From positions 1,975,001 through 2,039,000 of the forward strand of contig NZ_CP132387.1 of the NCBI RefSeq assembly GCF_030758755.1: a stretch of 64,000 nucleotides of DNA, read 5' to 3'. Numbering within the stretch: the first letter of the stretch is position 1; every line of letters starts with the position of its first letter. The notes under the pieces were generated by a model. The model had not been told where the DNA came from and made no database searches. It was given only the letters and a program-made list of their open reading frames with translations. The translations under genes were made by a program, and so were the position numbers. Of the stretch, positions 18,447-29,218 are shown piece after piece. The stretch comes from Bartonella apihabitans. Lineage in GTDB: Bacteria; Pseudomonadota; Alphaproteobacteria; Rhizobiales; Rhizobiaceae.

Positions 18447-19607
18447 ATGCGTAAAATACTTGAGATCAACGATCTTAAAAAACTTGCCAAACGTCGCGTA
18501 CCCAAGATGTTTTTTGACTATGCCGATTCCGGAGCATGGACAGAAAGCACTTATCGCGCCAATGAAGAAGACTTCAAAAAAATAAAGCTGCGCCAGCGTG
18601 TTCTGGTCGATATGACCAATCGTTCGCTTGAAAGCGAAATGATCGGCCAGAAAGTATCTATGCCGGTTGCTTTGTCACCCACCGGTTTGACCGGAATGCA
18701 ACACGCCAATGGAGAAATGTTGGCAGCGCAGGCTGCCGAAGAATTCGGCGTGCCTTTTACATTGTCGACAATGAGCATTTGCTCGATTGAAGATGTCGCA
18801 TCGGTAACCAAAAAACCGTTCTGGTTCCAGCTTTATGTGATGAAAGATCGCGACTTTATCGCCGACCTTATCAATCGTGCAAAAGCAGCCAAATGCGGAG
18901 CATTGGTTCTAACACTGGATTTGCAGATTTTAGGACAGCGCCATAAGGATTTGCGCAACAACCTGTCTGCCCCGCCAAAATTCACTTTGAAAAATCTCTG
19001 GCAAATGATGACATGCCCGAAATGGTGCATGGAGATGTTGCAGACCAATAGAAGAACATTCCGCAATATCGCAGGACACGCCAAAAACGTAACGGATTTG
19101 TCTTCGTTGAGTTTGTGGACGGCCTCGCAATTCGACCCGAAACTCAATTGGAACGATGTCGAATGGATCAAGAAAATTTGGGGTGGCAAGCTCATTCTGA
19201 AAGGCATTCTTGATGTTGAAGACGCCAAAATGGCTGTCAAAACCGGTGCCGATGCCATTCTGGTTTCAAACCACGGTGGCCGCCAGCTTGACGGTGCTCC
19301 CTCAACCATTTCTGTTTTGCCTGAAATTGTTGATGCTGTCGGAGATATGATAGAAATCCATGTTGATGGTGGTATCCGTTCCGGTCAGGATGTGTTGAAG
19401 GCTTTGGCGCTTGGTGCCAAAGGCACATTTATCGGCCGTCCGTTCCTCTACGGGCTTGGTGCTTTGGGTAAACCCGGCGTCACCAAAGCCTTGGAAATTA
19501 TCCGGAACGAGCTTGATATTTCCATGGCGCTTTGCGGCAAGAAGAAAATTGCCGACCTCACCCATGAGGTCCTTTATGATTTCAGGCCGTCAAAACCGAA
19601 ACTTTAA
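18447..19607 (+). CDS. lldD: L-lactate dehydrogenase (FMN-dependent)
   Basis: A 386-residue FMN alpha-hydroxy-acid dehydrogenase that oxidises L-lactate to pyruvate and passes electrons to quinone. Family motifs run in order: the N-terminal FDYADSGAWTE, the FMN segment MPVALSPTGLTGMQHANGE, QLYVMKDR, the substrate-binding SNHGGRQLDGAPSTI with catalytic His, and the phosphate-binding DGGIRSGQDVLKALALGAKG. Length agrees with LldD. A related 2-hydroxy acid oxidase cannot be fully excluded. Monocistronic, with its own terminator. Confidence 0.9.
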   Translation: MRKILEINDLKKLAKRRVPKMFFDYADSGAWTESTYRANEEDFKKIKLRQRVLVDMTNRSLESEMIGQKVSMPVALSPTGLTGMQHANGEMLAAQAAEEFGVPFTLSTMSICSIEDVASVTKKPFWFQLYVMKDRDFIADLINRAKAAKCGALVLTLDLQILGQRHKDLRNNLSAPPKFTLKNLWQMMTCPKWCMEMLQTNRRTFRNIAGHAKNVTDLSSLSLWTASQFDPKLNWNDVEWIKKIWGGKLILKGILDVEDAKMAVKTGADAILVSNHGGRQLDGAPSTISVLPEIVDAVGDMIEIHVDGGIRSGQDVLKALALGAKGTFIGRPFLYGLGALGKPGVTKALEIIRNELDISMALCGKKKIADLTHEVLYDFRPSKPKL

Positions 19608-19634
19608 AAAAGCAATATAATGGACTATTCGATA

Positions 19635-19660
19635 AGCCGGGCAAAATGCCCGGCTTTTTC
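19635..19660 (+). terminator. Rho-independent terminator of lldD
   Basis: AGCCGGGC (19635-19642) and GCCCGGCT (19648-19655) form a perfect eight-pair stem with a five-base loop, followed by TTTTT. The following 265 bases up to the Lrp gene contain nothing I recognise. Confidence 0.9.
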
Positions 19661-19926
19661 AATGCTTTTGCTCTGTTAAAAACAGATGATCTACCGGTGT
19701 TGGTGGCAAGCGGATTTCAAAAGATATAAAACATCGCGCCCCTATTGCAGAACGTCTTTTATGATATTTTGTGCCAGATTTTGTCCAAGACCCACAAGGT
19801 CAATTCAGGCAAAACAGGCCGATTTTTAACGTATTAAAAAAAGTGCGACGGCCAATACTTATCTTCATCGAACAAATGCTTTTATTTGTCAAAAAGCCAA
19901 TAAACCTAAACAAACGGCAGCCCCCG

Positions 19927-20376
19927 TCACCGCTGCATCAGAATAGAGCGGATGGAAAAAGCCGAATGGATGCGCGCGACACCGGGAAGACGTGATAATA
20001 TTTCCTTGTGAATGGTTTCATAAGCGGCGGCATTTTCTGCTTCCGCGCGCAGCCAATAATCAGCATCCCCCGTCATCAAATAGCATTCCTTGATTTCCGG
20101 ATGGCGGCGCACGGCTGCCTCGAAGCGGTTCAAATATTCTTCGGTCTGTTTTTCAAGTGTAATCTGGATAATGGCAATAAGCCGGTCTTCTCCTTCAACA
20201 CTTCCCAATATGGCGGTAAACCCGCGAATAACACCGCTTTCTTCCAATAATTTTACACGCCTCAAACATGCCGAGGGGGAAAGCCCGACTTCGGCTGCAA
20301 GATTTGCATTGCTCATGCGCCCGTCACGGCGCAACAGGCGGATGATATTACGATCTATTGCATCAAGGTTTTGCAT
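19927..20376 (-). CDS. Lrp/AsnC-family regulator, probably of the alr-dadA operon
   Basis: A 149-residue Lrp/AsnC protein: helix-turn-helix at about 20-45 (ANLAAEVGLSPSACLRRVKL) and a RAM ligand-binding domain from about 65 with IKECYLMTGDADYWLRAEAE. It is divergent from alanine racemase and dadA across a 195-base gap. In proteobacteria such Lrp-like regulators next to dadAX sense alanine and control D-amino-acid catabolism, so that role is likely, though inferred from placement. Confidence 0.88.
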   Translation of the reverse strand: MQNLDAIDRNIIRLLRRDGRMSNANLAAEVGLSPSACLRRVKLLEESGVIRGFTAILGSVEGEDRLIAIIQITLEKQTEEYLNRFEAAVRRHPEIKECYLMTGDADYWLRAEAENAAAYETIHKEILSRLPGVARIHSAFSIRSILMQR

Positions 20377-20571
20377 AATATTTCAATTTGTCGGATTTAC
20401 GCTCAATATTCAACGATAAATATCTATAATATTTCAAAAATAGATACAACATTCGAATGCTCTTCACATATGATAGGCAAACAAAAAAATGGCAAAAAGC
20501 TACGGGAACAATGACGGGGAAACAATGCGGACATCCGGATTTGCGAACGGATTTATCTGGGAAATAACGAA

Positions 20572-21717
20572 ATGGGTGAAATTCAAAACAACAATAAAAT
20601 TCCAACATTAGCCTATGGGGCAATTCTCACAATCGATCTTGATGCCATTGTCGAAAATTACAACACGATAAAAAAAATGGTTGCTCCGGCACAAAGTGCT
20701 GCCGTTGTCAAAGCCGACTCCTATGGCCTTGGTGCAAAAAAAATAGCGCCTCTACTTTATGAAGCCGGATGCAGGTTTTTCTTTGTAGCCGAACTTGTCG
20801 AGGCATTCCGGCTCAAAGATCAATTGCCGGCAGATGCTTCCATTGCTGTTTTGAATGGCATTTTACCGGGGGCTGAAAAATTAACGGCAGAGGCCGGAAT
20901 CATTCCGGTACTGAATTCATGGGACGCTATTCTTGACTGGCAAAGATTATGCGCGAGTAAAGCAAAGCGTTTACCCGCAATTATCCAGATTGACACCGGC
21001 ATGTGCCGCTTGGGGCTTGATAATAGCGAGCTTTACCGCCTTGTCGCCGACCCCTCGATTTTTAACGACGCGGATATAAAATTAGTCATCAGCCATTTGG
21101 CGAAAAGCGATGAGGAAAATAGCCCTGCCAATCCTGCCCAGCTTGAAGCAATGAAGAAGGCACTTGAGAAACTTCCCGCTTCAAAAGTTGCCCTTGCTGC
21201 TTCGGGCGGAATTTTCTTGAACACCGGTTATCATTTCAACATGGTTCGTCCCGGAATTGCTCTTTACGGTGTAAACCCGCTCGGCAAAAGCCCGACGGCA
21301 ATCAAACCGGTTGTGAGCCTTGATGCCCATGTCATCCAGACACGCCATGTTCCCGCTGGTTCGGCAATCGGCTACGGCGGAACATTTATAACCGAACGGC
21401 CAAGCACGATCACAACAATATCGGTGGGCTATGCCGATGGTTGGCTAAGGTCACTTGGCAATAAAGGTTCGGTTTATTTCAAAGGAGAGCGCGTGCCGAT
21501 TATTGGCCGCGTTTCAATGGATTCAATTACACTCGACACCACCCATCTTGGTGAAAATGCACCAAAAGCCGGTGATCTTGTCGAACTGATCGGCAAACAC
21601 CAATCGCTTGACGATGTCGCGCGCGATGCAGGCACAATTCCTTATGAAATTCTAACGTCGCTTAGTCATCGTTATCAGCGCATCTATGTGAAAAATCGCG
21701 AGGGAAACAAAAAATGA
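20572..21717 (+). CDS. alr: Alanine racemase
   Basis: A 381-residue PLP fold-III racemase. Lys47 in [11 protein letters not shown] carries the cofactor and Tyr in [10 protein letters not shown] is the second catalytic base; RPGIALYG and GRVSMD segments are also family hallmarks. It overlaps the dadA start by four bases, so this is likely the catabolic (DadX-type) enzyme turning L-alanine into D-alanine for DadA, although it could also supply cell-wall D-alanine. Confidence 0.9.
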   Translation: MGEIQNNNKIPTLAYGAILTIDLDAIVENYNTIKKMVAPAQSAAVVKADSYGLGAKKIAPLLYEAGCRFFFVAELVEAFRLKDQLPADASIAVLNGILPGAEKLTAEAGIIPVLNSWDAILDWQRLCASKAKRLPAIIQIDTGMCRLGLDNSELYRLVADPSIFNDADIKLVISHLAKSDEENSPANPAQLEAMKKALEKLPASKVALAASGGIFLNTGYHFNMVRPGIALYGVNPLGKSPTAIKPVVSLDAHVIQTRHVPAGSAIGYGGTFITERPSTITTISVGYADGWLRSLGNKGSVYFKGERVPIIGRVSMDSITLDTTHLGENAPKAGDLVELIGKHQSLDDVARDAGTIPYEILTSLSHRYQRIYVKNREGNKK

Positions 21718-22969
21718 AAGTGCTTGTTCTAGGAAGTGGTGTCGTTGGCGTAACCTCGGCTTGGTATCTCAACAAAGCAGGCCATGAAGTCACGGTTATT
21801 GATCGTGAAGAAGGGCCTGCATTAGAAACAAGCTTTGCCAATGCCGGTCAGGTTTCTTTCGGATATACAACCCCATGGGCACAGCCGGGGCTAACCCTCA
21901 AAGCATTGAAAATGATGCGGCAGGCCAATCCGCCACTTATTATTCACCCGACTTTCAGCCTCGACCAGATGAAGTGGCTCTTTGCAATGTTTATCAATTG
22001 CAATGAAAACCGGTACAAGAAAAACAAATCCCTGATGGTGCGCGTCTCCGACTATGCCGCCAAATGCCTTCAGGCCTTGCGCGAAGAAACATCTATCCAT
22101 TATGATGAACGCATGAAGGGAACAATCCAGCTTTTTCGGGCCCTCACCAGCTTGAAGCGGCAAACAAGGATGTTGAAGTTCTCAAAGCAGATGGCATTGC
22201 CTATAAAATGCTCGATAGTGACGGCTGCGTTGCCGCAGAACCCGGATTGGCGCCGTTAAAAGATAAAATCGTTGGTGGATTACAAACCCCTGAAGATGAA
22301 ACCGGCGATTGCCAGATGTTTACAACCAAACTTGCAAAGCTCGCGGCCGATAAAGGGGTTGAATTTTCCTATAATACAGTAATCAATAAACTTCATGTTG
22401 AAGGTGGTAAAATTACCGGCGTTGAAACGTCACGCGGCGTGATGAGTGCCGATGCCTATCTCGTCTCGATGGGGTCTTTTACGCCTTTTCTTATTCGTGA
22501 TCTTGGACTTCATGCGCCAATCTATCCGGTGAAAGGCTATTCCATCACCGTGCCGATTACCAATGAGGCGAAAGCGCCGGTTTCAACTGTTATTGACGAT
22601 ATTTACAAAGTTGCTGTTACAAGACTGGGTAACCGTATCCGCGTCGGCGGCATGGCAGAAGTTTCAGGCTATGAAATAAAGCTCAGCGAACCACGCCTGA
22701 AAACTTTGCAAGAAGCTTTGGAAATGATGTTTTCCGGCTCCTATGATAAAGCCTTCAAGCCTCAGCTCTGGTCAGGGTTACGGCCGGTGACGCCCGATAG
22801 CGTACCCATTATCGGTAAAACAAAATATGAAAACCTGTTTATCAATTCCGGACATGGTACTTTGGGTTGGACAATGTCGACCGGAAGCGGCCATTTGATT
22901 GCCGATATTATCAGCGGCAACAAACCCGAAATTGACCCGACAGGACTGGACATCAGCCGGTATCAATAA
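21714..22969 (+). CDS. dadA: D-amino acid dehydrogenase DadA, split by one missing base
   Basis: FAD enzyme oxidising D-alanine to pyruvate and ammonia at the inner membrane. The N-terminal part has the dinucleotide motif [14 protein letters not shown] and [19 protein letters not shown]; the C-terminal part has the substrate region and the closing [16 protein letters not shown]. The frame breaks after residue 142 (IQLFR) at the GGGCCC at 22138-22143; adding one base there continues with [14 protein letters not shown] and gives about 418 residues, the normal DadA length. As written, the products would be 181 residues and an N-terminally truncated remainder. The loss is probably a sequence error (see findings). 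Confidence 0.85.
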
Positions 22970-22996
22970 TTTTTCGATCAATTGAGCATTAGATGC

Positions 22997-23041
22997 GCTG
23001 CAACAGCCTTCTAAAAAAAGAAGAAACTGTTGCGGCTTTTC
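22997..23041 (+). terminator. Terminator of the alr-dadA operon
   Basis: GCTGCAACAG (22997-23006) pairs with CTGTTGCGGC (23027-23036), with an inner CTTCT/AGAAG stem, then TTTT. It begins 28 bases after the dadA stop. Confidence 0.8.
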
Positions 23042-23402
23042 ATGTGCGCTCTATCCGGTTTAGCTTTTCTCGCTCATGAATTGCATTTTACGGATTATTC
23101 GTTACGTCATTAGGGGGCTTTTCATTCGGTTTTCTGTTCCGGCCGGTCATGAGCTTTTCTATTCGAGACCACCAGTCGATTTTTTCTCCGCTTCCTCACC
23201 CCCTCTTTCAGCGCTTGACCTGCCCTTTGTCTTTTAAAAATTTTCTCTTCACAGTCTTCCTGAACCTCCAGAAATTTTATGAAAAATAAACAGAGATAGA
23301 CGAGCCGAAAAGATGACTGTTTTCATCTTCCCGATTCGGCTATTTCAACGAGTGTTCTACATCATTGCGGCCGACCGAAGATGGCGCCCCAAAACCAAAA
23401 AG
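23042..23402. other. Non-coding gap between convergent dadA and gcvP
   Basis: About 360 bases between two terminators of opposite operons. No gene or known RNA is visible. Confidence 0.4.
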
Positions 23403-23430
23403 AATAAAAAACCGGCCGAAGCCGGTTTTT
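23403..23430 (-). terminator. Terminator of the gcvTHP operon
   Basis: Eight-pair stem AAACCGGC/GCCGGTTT with a TTCG tetraloop as read on the minus strand (23409-23428), directly after the gcvP stop codon and followed by T residues on both strands, so it can act in both directions. Confidence 0.88.
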
Positions 23431-26224
23431 TTAACGATAATTGGAAAGCGGCGGACAGGAACAAATAAGATGCCTGTCACCGGCGACATTATCAATACGC
23501 GAAACCGGCGGCCAATATTTATCTGCCGGATCCTGAGCAGGATCAGGCAGTGCCGCAATTTTGCGCGAATAAGCATGTGACCAGTTGTCATCAATGGTAT
23601 CGGCCAGAACATGCGGCGCATTGACGAGCGGATTATCATCCTTCGGCCAGACACCCTCACCCACTTTTTTGGCTTCTTCGGAAATGGCAAGAAGGGCGTT
23701 GCACAGCCTGTCAATTTCCGATTTCGGTTCGGATTCTGTCGGTTCGATCATCAAAGTTCCGGGAACCGGAAACGACATTGTCGGAGCATGAAAGCCATAA
23801 TCAATCAGACGTTTTGCCACATCGTCGACAGTGATGCCGTAATTATCCTTGAGAACACGTGTATCGACAATACATTCATGCGCAACACGCCCTCTTTTTC
23901 CTTTATAAAGGATCGGATAGGCCGCAGAAAGCCGTTCTGCAATGTAGTTGGCGTTCAAAATTGCGTTTTCGGTCGCAAGTTTCAGCCCTTCGGCGCCATC
24001 ATACGGATATACATCCATGTGATTGTAAGGATTGACGCGCTGCCGAAAGGTGCTGCCGAAACAGCATGGCTTGTTGAAAACAGCGCGTGACCGGGAACGA
24101 AAGGTTGAAGATGTTTTGAAACGCCGATCGGTCCGACACCCGGACCACCGCCGCCATGAGGAATAGCAAAAGTTTTATGCAAATTCATGTGGCAGACATC
24201 CGCGCCGACATCAGCCGGACGGGCAAGAGCAACCAGCGCATTGAGATTTGCTCCATCAAAATAGACTTGCCCGCCATTCTCATGAATAATCTTGCAAATC
24301 TCTTTGATACTTTCTTCATAGACCCCGTGGGTTGACGGATAGGTAATCATCAAAGCAGCAAGATTGTCTTTGTGTTCGACTGCTTTTTTGCGCAAATCCT
24401 CGACATCAACGTCACCGTCACCCAGACAATCGACCACAACCACTTCCATACCGGCCATATGTGCCGAAGCCGGATTTGTGCCATGGGCAGAAGCCGGAAT
24501 AAGACAGATATTGCGATTATGTTCGCCGTTTTTGTCATGATAACGGCGAATGGCAAGAAGACCGGTATATTCACCTTGTGCGCCGGAATTGGGCTGGAAT
24601 GAAATGGCGCTGAAGCCGGTAATTTCACACAACCATTTTTCAAGTTCGGAAATAAGCTGCTGATAGCCGCGACTATCGGTCTTCGGGGCAAAGGGATGAA
24701 GATTTGCAACCTTCGGCCAGCTTAAAGGCATCATCTCGGCGGCAGCATTCAATTTCATGGTGCAGGAACCGAGCGGAATCATAGCGCGGTCAAGTGCCAG
24801 ATCTTTATCGGCAAGGCGGCGCAAAAAGCGCATCATTTCGGTTTCCGATTGCACAGCATGGAAAAACGGCTGGCTTAAAAAGGAACCATCGCGTTTTTTG
24901 CCCAAGAGTTTCGACGGAGCTTTATCGCTGAGTGTTGCACCGAAAAGCTTGGCAAGCGCTTTTGCGTCTTCTTCATCCGAAAGTTCATCAAAATTGATGG
25001 AAACGGTATCCTTGTCGATAACGCGTATGAGACGGCCATCACTTTCCGCTTTTTGTTGCAGTTCATCCGCTTTGCCGGCAACATTGACGGTTACACAATC
25101 GAAATAATGCTCACCGGCAAGAGAAAAGCCCGCATCTTTGACACTGTCACCGAACCGGCTTGCAAGATCATGAACGCGGTTGGCAATCGCTTGTAGCCCT
25201 TCCGGACCATGCCAGACTGCAAAAGCTGTTGCCATATTGGCAAGGAGTGCCTGAGCAGTACAAATATTCGACGTTGCTTTGTCGCGGCGGATATGTTGTT
25301 CACGTGTCTGCAAAGCAAGACGGTAGGCAACCCGCCCTTTGGTATCAATCGACTGCCCGACAATGCGTCCGGGAATCATACGCGTCAGAGCTTCGGATAC
25401 CGCCAGATACCCGGCATGCGGACCACCAAATCCCATTGGAACGCCGAAACGCTGCATCGAGCCCACAACCATATCGGCTCCCCAAAGAGCAGGCGCTTCC
25501 ATGATTGTCAAAGCGAGAGGATCAGCGACGACAATAACCAATGCACCTTTGGCTTTGGCCTTTTTGATGACATCGCTATGATCGATAAAACGCCCCTTTG
25601 TATCGGGCCATGGCAAAACGATTGCTGCGGTCTTGTCGGTAATCTCGCTCTCTAACCCGATCTCGTAACCTTGCGTTTCTGCCCTTGTTTGAGCCACCGC
25701 CAAGGTTTGCGGGTGAAGTTCGCCAAAGACAGAAATCGCGGTTTTTTTATTGCGCGAAAAGCGCACCGCAACGGCGTTCGCTTCGGCAAGTGATGTCGCT
25801 TCATCAAGAAGCGAGGCTGCCGCAATCGGCAAGCCTGTCAATTCGCAGACGAGAGTCTGGAAATTGAACAACATTTCAAGCCGCCCCTGACTGATTTCTG
25901 CCTGATAGGGAGTATAGGCAGTGTACCAGGCCGGATTTTCAAAAAGATTGCGTAAAATAACAGAAGGAACAAAAGTGCCATAATAGCCCTGTCCGATAAA
26001 GCTTTTATGGAGACGGTTCTGTTCCATCATAGCATGAAGCTCGTGAAGAGCTGCCCCTTCACTTACAGCTTTTGGCAATTGAAGCGGGTGTTGAAGCCTG
26101 ATTGCGTTCGGCACTGCCTGCTCGACCAGTTCCTCAAGAGAACCAAGCCCCAATTTATGCAGCATTGCCTTTGCCTCTTCGGCCGCGGCCCGATATGGCG
26201 TGATGAAAACGGAAGTTCCTGCAT
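23431..26224 (-). CDS. gcvP: Glycine dehydrogenase (decarboxylating), P-protein, with two single-base losses
   Basis: PLP-dependent P-protein of the glycine cleavage system. The main frame (from 26165) carries both homologous halves, the PLP lysine in [18 protein letters not shown] and the Gly-rich loops. Two breaks disrupt it. Near 26187-26191 the invariant RHIGP motif, encoded with a start at 26224 ([13 protein letters not shown]), is in another frame; one added base joins it to [12 protein letters not shown]. Near 23996-23998 MYIRMM should continue as [13 protein letters not shown], again needing one base. The repaired protein has about 931 residues, the normal length. The start at 26224 lies four bases after the gcvH stop. 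Confidence 0.85.
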
Positions 26225-26228
26225 TTTA

Positions 26229-26597
26229 TTATCCAATCATTGCGATATAACCGGCTTCATCCATCAGGCTATCAAGCTGGCTTGCGTCGGAGATTTTCAT
26301 CTTCCACAACCAGCCTTCTTTTTCTGCCTTCTGGTTAACCAGTGCCGGATCATCGCTCAAAGCTTCGTTGACTTCGCTGATCGTGCCATCAACCGGCGAA
26401 AAAACATCGGATGCAGCCTTGACCGATTCGACAACAGCGACAGAGTCGCCCTTTTTGACCGTGCTGCCGACTTCCGGCAATTCGACGAAAACAAGGTCGC
26501 CAAGCTGCTCCTGAGCATGGTTTGTGATACCGACCGTTGCAAGATCACCATCAAGACTGATCCATTCATGATCTTCGGTGAAATACAGTTTAACCAT
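26229..26597 (-). CDS. gcvH: Glycine cleavage system H protein
   Basis: A 122-residue lipoyl carrier that shuttles the aminomethyl group between the P, T and L proteins. The lipoylation site is Lys60 in [19 protein letters not shown]. It lies between gcvT and gcvP with gaps of about five bases, in a single minus-strand operon. Confidence 0.95.
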   Translation of the reverse strand: MVKLYFTEDHEWISLDGDLATVGITNHAQEQLGDLVFVELPEVGSTVKKGDSVAVVESVKAASDVFSPVDGTISEVNEALSDDPALVNQKAEKEGWLWKMKISDASQLDSLMDEAGYIAMIG

Positions 26598-26602
26598 GTG
26601 TT

Positions 26603-27708
26603 TTATCCTTTAAAATAACGATGTTCGACAAAGGGAAGTGTGTGGACAACAAGCGGTATTTTCTTACCGCGAACTTCTGTTTCAAGCTCGGTTCCGGCTT
26701 TTGCTAGGTCGATTGCAACATAACCCATTGCAACCGGACCATTGAATGACGGGCCGAAGCCACCTGATGTAACGTGACCGACAAGTTTGCCCGACTTGTC
26801 AAAAATTTCTGCACCGGCGCGCACCGGCTGGCGTGTTTCCGGCATCAAACCGACGCGGCGGCGTGTTGCACCATTTTTCAACGCTTCAAGAAAAGCCTTG
26901 GCACCGAAAAATTCACCCTTCTCACGCACCGGTTTGGTAACCGCCCAGGTAATTGCCGCTTCAACCGGATTGGTTTTTGCGGTAATGTCATTGCCATGGA
27001 GACACAAGCCCGCTTCAAGTCGCAGACTGTCGCGTGCGGCAAGGCCGATCCATGTCACGCGCGGGTCGTTCAACAGTTTTTCGGCAAGTGTTTCAGCTTC
27101 ATTAACCGGCAGGCCGATTTCAAATCCATCTTCGCCGGTATAGCCCGAACGAGTCATAAACCAGTTTTTCTTTGGCTCAAAACCATGCATGAACTGAAGT
27201 TCGTTACCGGGTAAACCGGCTTTTTTGATGACATCGGCAGCTTCTGGCCCTGTAAAGCCAGAAACACGCGTTCAAGTGGTTCGATAGTGCAGTCAAACCC
27301 GTGGGAACGTTTTTGAAGTTCGGCGATATCGGCGTTCGCATTACCGGCATTGGCAACAACCATAAAACGTTTTTCGCCAAGGCGGGTGACAATGAGATCG
27401 TCAAGGATGCCGGCCTCTTCATTCAAAAGATAGTTATAACGCGACTGGCCGATTTGCAGTGCTTCGGCATCAAGCGGCAGGGCTTTTGACAGAAAGTCGG
27501 CTGCACCATTTCCTTCAACCAGTATCAGTTTCATATGAGAAATATCGAACAGACCCGCATGGGCACGCGTATGCAAATGCTCTTTCATAACACCGAGCGG
27601 GTAAGTGAGCGGCATGTTCCATCCGGCAAAATTGCCGAATTTGGCTCCGGCTTTTTCATGCATATGAAAAAGCGGCAAAGTTTTAAGGTCTTCTTGAGAG
27701 TTGCCCAT
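26603..27708 (-). CDS. gcvT: Aminomethyltransferase (glycine cleavage T-protein), split by one missing base
   Basis: Tetrahydrofolate-dependent T-protein. From the ATG at 27708 (GGAG six bases upstream) the frame reads [25 protein letters not shown] and continues to VFLALQG, then breaks at the GGGCC at 27247-27251. Adding one base continues as [19 protein letters not shown] and rejoins the second half ([23 protein letters not shown] and the C-terminal barrel). The repaired length is about 368 residues, as for the family. First gene of the gcvTHP operon, about 50 bases downstream of the riboswitch. Confidence 0.85.
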
Positions 27709-27756
27709 AAATTGCTCCGAGGTTGCGCCAATAGATACACAATGCATCTATTTCAC

Positions 27757-27950
27757 ACCCCTCTGTCTTGAGCCTGAGAGACTTGTGGAAAGCTCTCCCC
27801 TCCACTTACACCTTCGGCGCGGGATAAACCCGACTTTCCAGAGCTGTCTTGATCTTTTTACGGTTCCTTGTGCCTGAGAGATTACGGGCTGTTTTCCCCT
27901 TCGGCGGCCAAAACACGGTTGACTGTATTTTTACACTCTCCCGCAAAAAG
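27757..27950 (-). promoter_or_regulatory. Tandem glycine riboswitch
   Basis: Two glycine aptamers lie in series upstream of gcvT. The first, 5', contains GCGGGAGAGUG, the core CCGCCGAAGGGG (core CCTTCGG on the plus strand at 27898-27904) and closes with AUCUCUCAGGCA. The second contains GCGCCGAAGGU (27811-27817) and closes with GUCUCUCAGGCU. This arrangement is the well-known glycine-sensing gcvT element, which usually turns on the cleavage operon when glycine is abundant. The AAGGNACCGUAAAAAGAUC-like linker between the aptamers is also visible. Confidence 0.93.
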
Positions 27951-28121
27951 ATGGGAAAGGTTAATTTACCCTCCCTGACATGGCACCGGTTCTAGCCGAT
28001 CTTCAAAGTGAAGTCATCCTCAAAAAATCATTTCCCCCGACTAAGTCGGAATATTTAGCCCATATGTTCATGACAATTAATTGTGATAATCACTGTAAAG
28101 CCGTTTTGTTTTTGTAATTTT

Positions 28122-28505
28122 CTAATGATTGATCTTGCTGCCAAGATAAAATCCCAAAGCTGTCGCGAAAAGACAAAAGACAACAGAAATAATAATATTG
28201 AAAAAGGCCTCACCGACCGCGCCTTTTTTCAAAAGCTCGAAGCTTTGCAAGCTAAAGGAAGAAAAAGTTGTAAAGCCGCCGCAAATCCCCACCATGACAA
28301 AGAGCCGGATGTTCTCGCTCACTGGCCATTTTGCCTCTGCAAGAGTGATAACGCCAAAAAAAGCGATCACAAAAGACCCGACAATATTGATAAGAATTGT
28401 TCCCAATGGCAGATTTTTACTGACCGGAACCATGAGGAGCGATAACCAGTAACGTAAAACTGTGCCCAGTGCACCGCCAAAAGCCACCCATAATGTTGCA
28501 GTCAT
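28122..28505 (-). CDS. crcB: Fluoride exporter CrcB/Fluc
   Basis: A 127-residue four-helix membrane protein that exports fluoride as a dual-topology dimer. Asn40 in TILINIVGSF and the GGFTTFSSFS motif at 76-85 (sodium site and phenylalanine box) are intact. The start codon has AAGGAG upstream. I looked for the fluoride riboswitch upstream and do not see its conserved segments. It stands between the gcv operon and the divergent proX-like gene. Confidence 0.92.
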   Translation of the reverse strand: MTATLWVAFGGALGTVLRYWLSLLMVPVSKNLPLGTILINIVGSFVIAFFGVITLAEAKWPVSENIRLFVMVGICGGFTTFSSFSLQSFELLKKGAVGEAFFNIIISVVFCLFATALGFYLGSKINH

Positions 28506-28641
28506 CGGATAATCTCCTTAAAACAAGGAAAACTATTTCAATTCGAGCATCAAATAAAATGCCGAAATAAAAATTAAATGTCATAACTTAACATGACGAT
28601 TTAAAACAGAATGCCCAAAAAAACAAAATAAAGGAATAAAA

Positions 28642-29148
28642 ATGCTAGCAGGAAAACAGGAATTGTTGGATTTTCTAAAAACACTTGGCATTCATGTCAA
28701 AACAACAACCCATCCGGCAATCTTTACGGTCAAAGACGGCGAAGAAATTAAAAAAACTATCGCCGGTGCCCACACCAAGAATCTGTTTTTGAAGGACAAA
28801 AAGGGGCATTATTTTCTGGTGACACTCGGAGCCCATTCGGTTGTCGATCTTAAGCATCTTCATGATAAAATCGGTGCATCGGGGCGCCTTTCCTTTGGCA
28901 GCCCTGAAAAACTTTCCGAATATCTCGGCCTTTATCCGGGGGCTGTCAGCGTTTTCGGTCTGATAAATGATAAAGACAATCACGTGACATTCATTCTTGA
29001 TAAGGCTCTTTATGATCAACCCGTTATCAATTGCCACCCGATGACCAACGAGGCGACCACATCGATTGCGCGAGAAGATCTTGTAAAATTTGTTCGCGCC
29101 ACAAATCACGAACCGCTTATTATTCAGGTTTCAGAGGAAGAGGGTTGA
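28642..29148 (+). CDS. Prolyl-tRNA editing protein (ProX/YbaK-like deacylase)
   Basis: A 168-residue free-standing editing domain that hydrolyses mischarged Ala-tRNA(Pro) in trans. The fold shows the family pattern THPAIFTVKDGEE, the substrate-pocket Lys and GAHTKNLFLKDKKG, then VDLKHLHDKIGASGRLSFGSPE and CHPMTNEATTSI. These segments match the ProX/PrdX subgroup rather than YbaK. It precedes the thioredoxin-like gene by 70 bases and may be co-transcribed. Confidence 0.87.
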   Translation: MLAGKQELLDFLKTLGIHVKTTTHPAIFTVKDGEEIKKTIAGAHTKNLFLKDKKGHYFLVTLGAHSVVDLKHLHDKIGASGRLSFGSPEKLSEYLGLYPGAVSVFGLINDKDNHVTFILDKALYDQPVINCHPMTNEATTSIAREDLVKFVRATNHEPLIIQVSEEEG

Positions 29149-29218
29149 AATTCGTACCCAAAGGCACGATTTTGAGAATAGAAACGAATAGACATTTCGT
29201 AAGAAACAGGACTTGATA

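Noticed and set aside
28506..28641. Fluoride riboswitch upstream of crcB
   Set aside because: The conserved segments of the crcB motif are not visible on the minus strand.
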